Shown here piece after piece: positions 4,505-5,492 of a stretch of DNA of 5,492 nucleotides; position 1 is the stretch's first letter, and each line of letters starts with the position of its first letter. The notes beneath the pieces were generated by a model. The model was not told where the DNA came from and ran no database searches. It saw nothing but the letters and a program-made list of their open reading frames with translations. This DNA comes from Klenkia sp. (lineage in GTDB: Bacteria; Actinomycetota; Actinomycetes; Mycobacteriales; Geodermatophilaceae): assembly GCA_025966215.1 (NCBI GenBank), contig JAOPVM010000095.1:1-5492 (forward strand). The letters are read 5' to 3'. A program made the position numbers and the translations under genes.

Positions 4505-5415
4505 AAGGGCCAGACGTTGCGGCGGCGCAGCGCCAGCAGTCCGCTGACCGCGCCGCCGCCGAGGGCGGCGGCACCCAGGGTGGGGACGCCGATGCGTGCC
4601 GCCTTGCGGCCGGTGCGGAAGTCCTTGACCACCCACCCGCGTGACCGGGCGACCGCCTTGAGCTCGGCGTCGGGGTTGACCGCGACCGCGGTGCCCACCA
4701 GGGACAGCATCGGCAGGTCGTTGGAGGAGTCGCTGTAGGCGGTGCAGCGGCTCAGGTCCAGCCCCTCCCGCTCGGCCAGCGCCCGCACCGCCTGCGCCTT
4801 GGCCTCGTGGTGCATCAGCTCGCCGACCAGCCGGCCGGTGTAGGCGCCGTCCACCACCTCCGACACCGTGCCCAGCGCGCCGGTCAGCCCGAGCCGGTGG
4901 GCGATGATCGAGGCCAGCTCGATGGGGGTCGCGGTGACCAGCCAGACCCGCTGGCCGGCGTCGAGGTGCTGCTGGGCGAGCAGCCGGGTGCCGGCCCAGA
5001 TGCGGTCGGCCATCAGCTCGTCGTAGATCTCCTCGCCGGCGGCGACGATCTCCACCACCGTCTTGCCCGCGATGAAGGCCAGCGCGTTGTCCCGCACGGT
5101 GTGCAGGTCGATCGCCTGCTCGCTGCCGGCCACCCGGAACTTGGCCTGCTGCCAGACGAAGGAGGCCACGTCACGCCCGGTGAAGTACTGGCGGGCGGCC
5201 AGGCCCCGGGCGAACCAGAAGAGCGAGGCGCCCATCATCATCGTGTTGTCGCAGTCGAAGAACGCCGCGGCCGTGCGGTCGGGCTCGGCGGCCGGAGGCG
5301 GCTCCACCTCGGTGGCAGCCGCCGCCGCGGCACCGGCGACGAGGGCGCGGGTCTCCTCGTCCTCGATCAGCGCCGGCGTGCGGGCCCGGGCGCCGCGGAA
5401 GGGGACTCGAGCCAC
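4501..5415 (-). CDS. HAD-IB family phosphatase (SerB1-like)
   Basis: This 304-residue HAD-superfamily hydrolase has all four motifs: FFDCDNT (52-58; nucleophile Asp54, acid/base Asp56), Thr161 in LVTAT, Lys205 in HHEAK, and SDSSND (228-233; Asp229, Asp233 for Mg2+). The helical cap lies between motifs I and II, as in subfamily IB. It resembles mycobacterial Rv0505c, annotated SerB1, but this branch (TIGR01490-like) is broader than phosphoserine phosphatase, and a phospholipid phosphate substrate is possible. Residues 1-48 are an Ala/Pro/Glu-rich extension. Residues 274-296 are hydrophobic and followed by RRR, so a C-terminal membrane anchor is possible. The GTG start at 5415 has AGGGGG on the minus strand (5428-5423) 7 nt upstream. 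It faces the acyltransferase, and its stop TAG (4503-4501) shares CTAG with the stop of that gene. Fused HAD-IB/acyltransferase proteins such as Rv2483c suggest the two act in one pathway. Confidence 0.93.
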   Translation of the reverse strand: MARVPFRGARARTPALIEDEETRALVAGAAAAAATEVEPPPAAEPDRTAAAFFDCDNTMMMGASLFWFARGLAARQYFTGRDVASFVWQQAKFRVAGSEQAIDLHTVRDNALAFIAGKTVVEIVAAGEEIYDELMADRIWAGTRLLAQQHLDAGQRVWLVTATPIELASIIAHRLGLTGALGTVSEVVDGAYTGRLVGELMHHEAKAQAVRALAEREGLDLSRCTAYSDSSNDLPMLSLVGTAVAVNPDAELKAVARSRGWVVKDFRTGRKAARIGVPTLGAAALGGGAVSGLLALRRRNVWPF

Positions 5416-5422
5416 CGGTGGA

Positions 5423-5428
5423 CCCCCT
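5423..5428 (-). promoter_or_regulatory. Ribosome binding site of HAD-IB gene
   Basis: On the minus strand this reads AGGGGG, 7 nt before the GTG start at 5415. It supports this start; no better-placed start with a similar site was noticed downstream. Confidence 0.5.
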
Positions 5429-5447
5429 GGGACTGTCGGGACGGACG

Positions 5448-5486
5448 GACGGTCGCCCGGGTCGACCCTAGCGGCAGCCGACCGTC
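5448..5486 (-). promoter_or_regulatory. Nested dyads over the putative HAD-IB promoter
   Basis: GACGGTCG (5448-5455) is the exact reverse complement of CGACCGTC (5479-5486), an 8-bp inverted repeat with a 23-bp interior. Inside it lies the perfect palindrome GGGTCGACCC (5459-5468). On the minus strand a -10-like TAGGGT covers 5470-5465, overlapping that palindrome; no good -35 lies inside the window. The arrangement could be an operator over the promoter, but GC-rich DNA produces such dyads by chance fairly often. Confidence 0.3.
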
Positions 5487-5492
5487 ACGAGC

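Noticed and set aside
1..5492. Defence system, CRISPR array, toxin-antitoxin pair or biosynthetic cluster
   Set aside because: No nuclease, reverse transcriptase, repeat-spacer array or synthase is present; all genes belong to a core neighbourhood.

Overview
This window is a high-GC actinobacterial chromosome segment. The gene order is membrane protein, proC, small excisionase-type helix-turn-helix (HTH) regulator, bS22, atypical epimerase, acyltransferase, then a convergent HAD-IB phosphatase. From memory this closely matches the Mycobacterium tuberculosis Rv0497-Rv0505c neighbourhood (proC Rv0500, Rv0500A, Rv0500B, galE2 Rv0501, Rv0502, serB1 Rv0505c). The Ala/Pro/Arg-rich proteins, GTG starts and near-universal G/C third codon positions fit a non-mycobacterial actinomycete. 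A Geodermatophilaceae- or Frankia-like lineage is possible but only a guess. I see no insertion sequence, prophage, CRISPR array, tRNA or rRNA, so this is core and not accessory DNA.

Layout. Positions 1-540 hold the 3' part of a three-helix membrane protein. After a 23-bp gap comes proC (564-1385), with a -10 element placed for leaderless transcription, followed by a GC-rich hairpin. A 424-bp gene-free region (1386-1809) carries several dyads, including a BldD-like box, and leads into a 114-residue HTH protein (1810-2154). A 215-bp spacer with a putative promoter and a structured leader precedes a 32-residue ribosomal protein bS22 (2370-2468). This starts a tight operon: bS22, then a 10-bp gap, an extended-SDR epimerase-like protein (2479-3600), then an 8-bp overlap and a phospholipid/glycerol acyltransferase (3593-4504). 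The HAD-IB phosphatase runs the opposite way (5415-4501), and its stop codon interlocks with that of the acyltransferase in one CTAG.

How the genes may work together. proC completes proline synthesis and looks transcriptionally separate. The bS22 operon ties a ribosomal protein to two enzymes that look membrane-lipid or envelope related. The facing HAD-IB phosphatase belongs to a family that is fused to acyltransferases elsewhere in actinobacteria, so a lysophospholipid or phosphatidate module is a reasonable hypothesis. The most unusual points are loss of the YxxxK active site and the middle Rossmann glycine in the epimerase-like protein, the BldD-like dyad upstream of the HTH gene, and the structured leader of bS22. 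I found no clearly new system such as a defence island or mobile element.
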